This document shows positions 63,480 through 64,000 of a stretch of DNA of 64,000 nt, in pieces; the stretch's first letter is position 1, and each line of letters opens with the position of its first letter. The DNA is taken from the NCBI RefSeq assembly GCF_007859325.1, contig NZ_VOHK01000006.1:186001-250000 (forward strand), in the 5' to 3' direction. A program made the position numbers and the translations under genes. Below the pieces are notes generated by a model. That model was not told where the DNA came from, did not search any database, and saw only the letters and a list, made by a program, of their open reading frames with translations. The stretch comes from Luteimonas marina (GTDB taxonomy: Bacteria; Pseudomonadota; Gammaproteobacteria; Xanthomonadales; Xanthomonadaceae).

Positions 63480-63627
63480 CGGCGGGATGGCGGGCGGTTC
63501 GCGTCGATGGACACTCTAGCGGTTTGCACGAGGGGCGATGCGCGGTGCGGTTGCGGCGCTCGCCGGCGTTCGCCGCCGATTTCGTCCGCGCATCGCCGTC
63601 ATGCCACTGCAGCCCCAGCATTCCATG

Positions 63628-63717
63628 CCGTCATGCCAGCGAAAGCTGGCATCCATTTTGACGCTCGCGCTCCCATTCCAAGGGCAACATGGATGCCAGC
63701 TTTCGCTGGCATGACGG
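63628..63717. repeat. REP-like palindrome, family B variant
   Basis: CCGTCATGCCAGCGAAAGCT...AGCTTTCGCTGGCATGACGG: same layout as family B, with TGCCAGC in place of TCCCGGC on both arms, so paired changes keep the stem. Confidence 0.85.
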
Positions 63718-63735
63718 CATGGTTGGCAGGGTACT

Positions 63736-63830
63736 TGTCATTCCGAACCCGCGAAGCGGATGAGGAATCTTGTCTCCGGCGCGACGCCCTCGACCGGAGC
63801 GAAGATCCCTCGCCTGCGGCTCGGGATGAC
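63736..63830. repeat. REP-like palindrome, family A variant
   Basis: TGTCATTCCGAACCCGCGAA...GCCTGCGGCTCGGGATGAC; the arms are diverged and only partly matched. With the element at 63628 it fills most of the 390-base gap before the last gene. Confidence 0.65.
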
Positions 63831-63868
63831 GCAATGGCAGCTGCGCGCTTTGCGCGCAGGCCATTGCG

Positions 63869-64000
63869 TCACTTCACCCCATGCATCAGCTTCTGGATCA
63901 GCGGCGCAATCAGGAACAGCAGCACGCCCGCGCCCAGCAGCGCCCAGAAGCCGAAGGTGTAGCCGGCGTGCGCGGACTCGACCGTCATCCCGCCCTCGCC
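63869..64000 (-). CDS. Membrane transporter C-terminus, probably proton-dependent oligopeptide (POT) family
   Basis: Only the last 43 residues and the stop are in the window; the 5' part lies beyond its right edge. They read as a final membrane helix (FGFWALLGAGVLLFLIAPLI) followed by QKLMHGVK. This resembles the C-terminus of bacterial POT peptide transporters, a similarity recalled rather than searched. The neighbour is an MFS transporter on the same strand. Confidence 0.6.
   Translation of the reverse strand, partial: GEGGMTVESAHAGYTFGFWALLGAGVLLFLIAPLIQKLMHGVK

Noticed and set aside
1..64000. Mobile elements, integrases or attachment sites
   Set aside because: No transposase, integrase or phage gene was found. 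The tRNA-Gln gene has no visible direct repeat of its 3' end nearby, and the palindromes look like REP elements rather than insertion-sequence ends.

Overview
This 64 kb window is a high-GC chromosomal segment from a gammaproteobacterium of the Lysobacteraceae (Xanthomonadaceae) type, such as Lysobacter, Luteimonas or a relative. The main reasons are a Xanthomonas-like type II secretion gene set ending in N-D, a Clp-type CRP regulator beside speD, the speD/coq7/rplM/rpsI neighbourhood, the trp gene neighbourhood, and many short palindromic intergenic repeats. The assignment rests on recalled protein similarity and gene order; no database search was run. Both window edges cut genes: a sulfotransferase on the left and a probable peptide transporter on the right.

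Bases 1-11.2 kb hold a minus-strand polysaccharide export block: two sulfotransferases, a glycosyltransferase and the ABC ATPase wzt. Its permease partner wzm lies 6.6 kb away. Between them sit a lipoprotein gene, a large secreted-protein gene with its own leader and terminator, and gspF and gspE. From 11.2 to 19.2 kb a plus-strand operon gspG-H-I-J-K-L-M-C/N-D plus a lipoprotein completes a type II secretion machine. From 19.3 to 28.3 kb come reverse transsulfuration (cystathionine gamma-synthase/lyase and beta-synthase), a YdcH-like protein, a coiled-coil envelope pair, pilU, maiA, fahA and a 2OG-Fe dioxygenase.

From 28.4 to 33.5 kb are tRNA-Gln(CTG), rpsI-rplM, coq7, speD, clp, a GNAT acetyltransferase and a HAD phosphatase. 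From 33.5 to 44.7 kb the minus strand carries trpE, a methyltransferase, trpG and trpD. These are followed by an ABM-domain protein, cyanophycinase (cphB), cyanophycin synthetase (cphA) and a Mur-ligase paralogue of CphA, and then trpC. The cyanophycin genes are thus embedded among the tryptophan genes.

From 44.9 to 51.1 kb are yegS, rraA, rpe, a J-domain protein, purC, an Mpo1-like protein, an EamA transporter and an epimerase-like protein. From 51.2 to 57.1 kb is a six-gene Mrp cation/proton antiporter operon with fused MrpAB, followed by a Ca/Na antiporter and a lipoprotein. From 59.0 to 62.1 kb are hmgA and hppD, divergent from a MarR regulator with a readable promoter/operator. With maiA and fahA at 25-27 kb they complete tyrosine degradation from 4-hydroxyphenylpyruvate to fumarate plus acetoacetate. 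An MFS transporter and the end of a peptide transporter close the window.

Most intergenic gaps hold REP-like palindromes of at least four families. I saw no transposase, integrase, phage gene, CRISPR array or rRNA.
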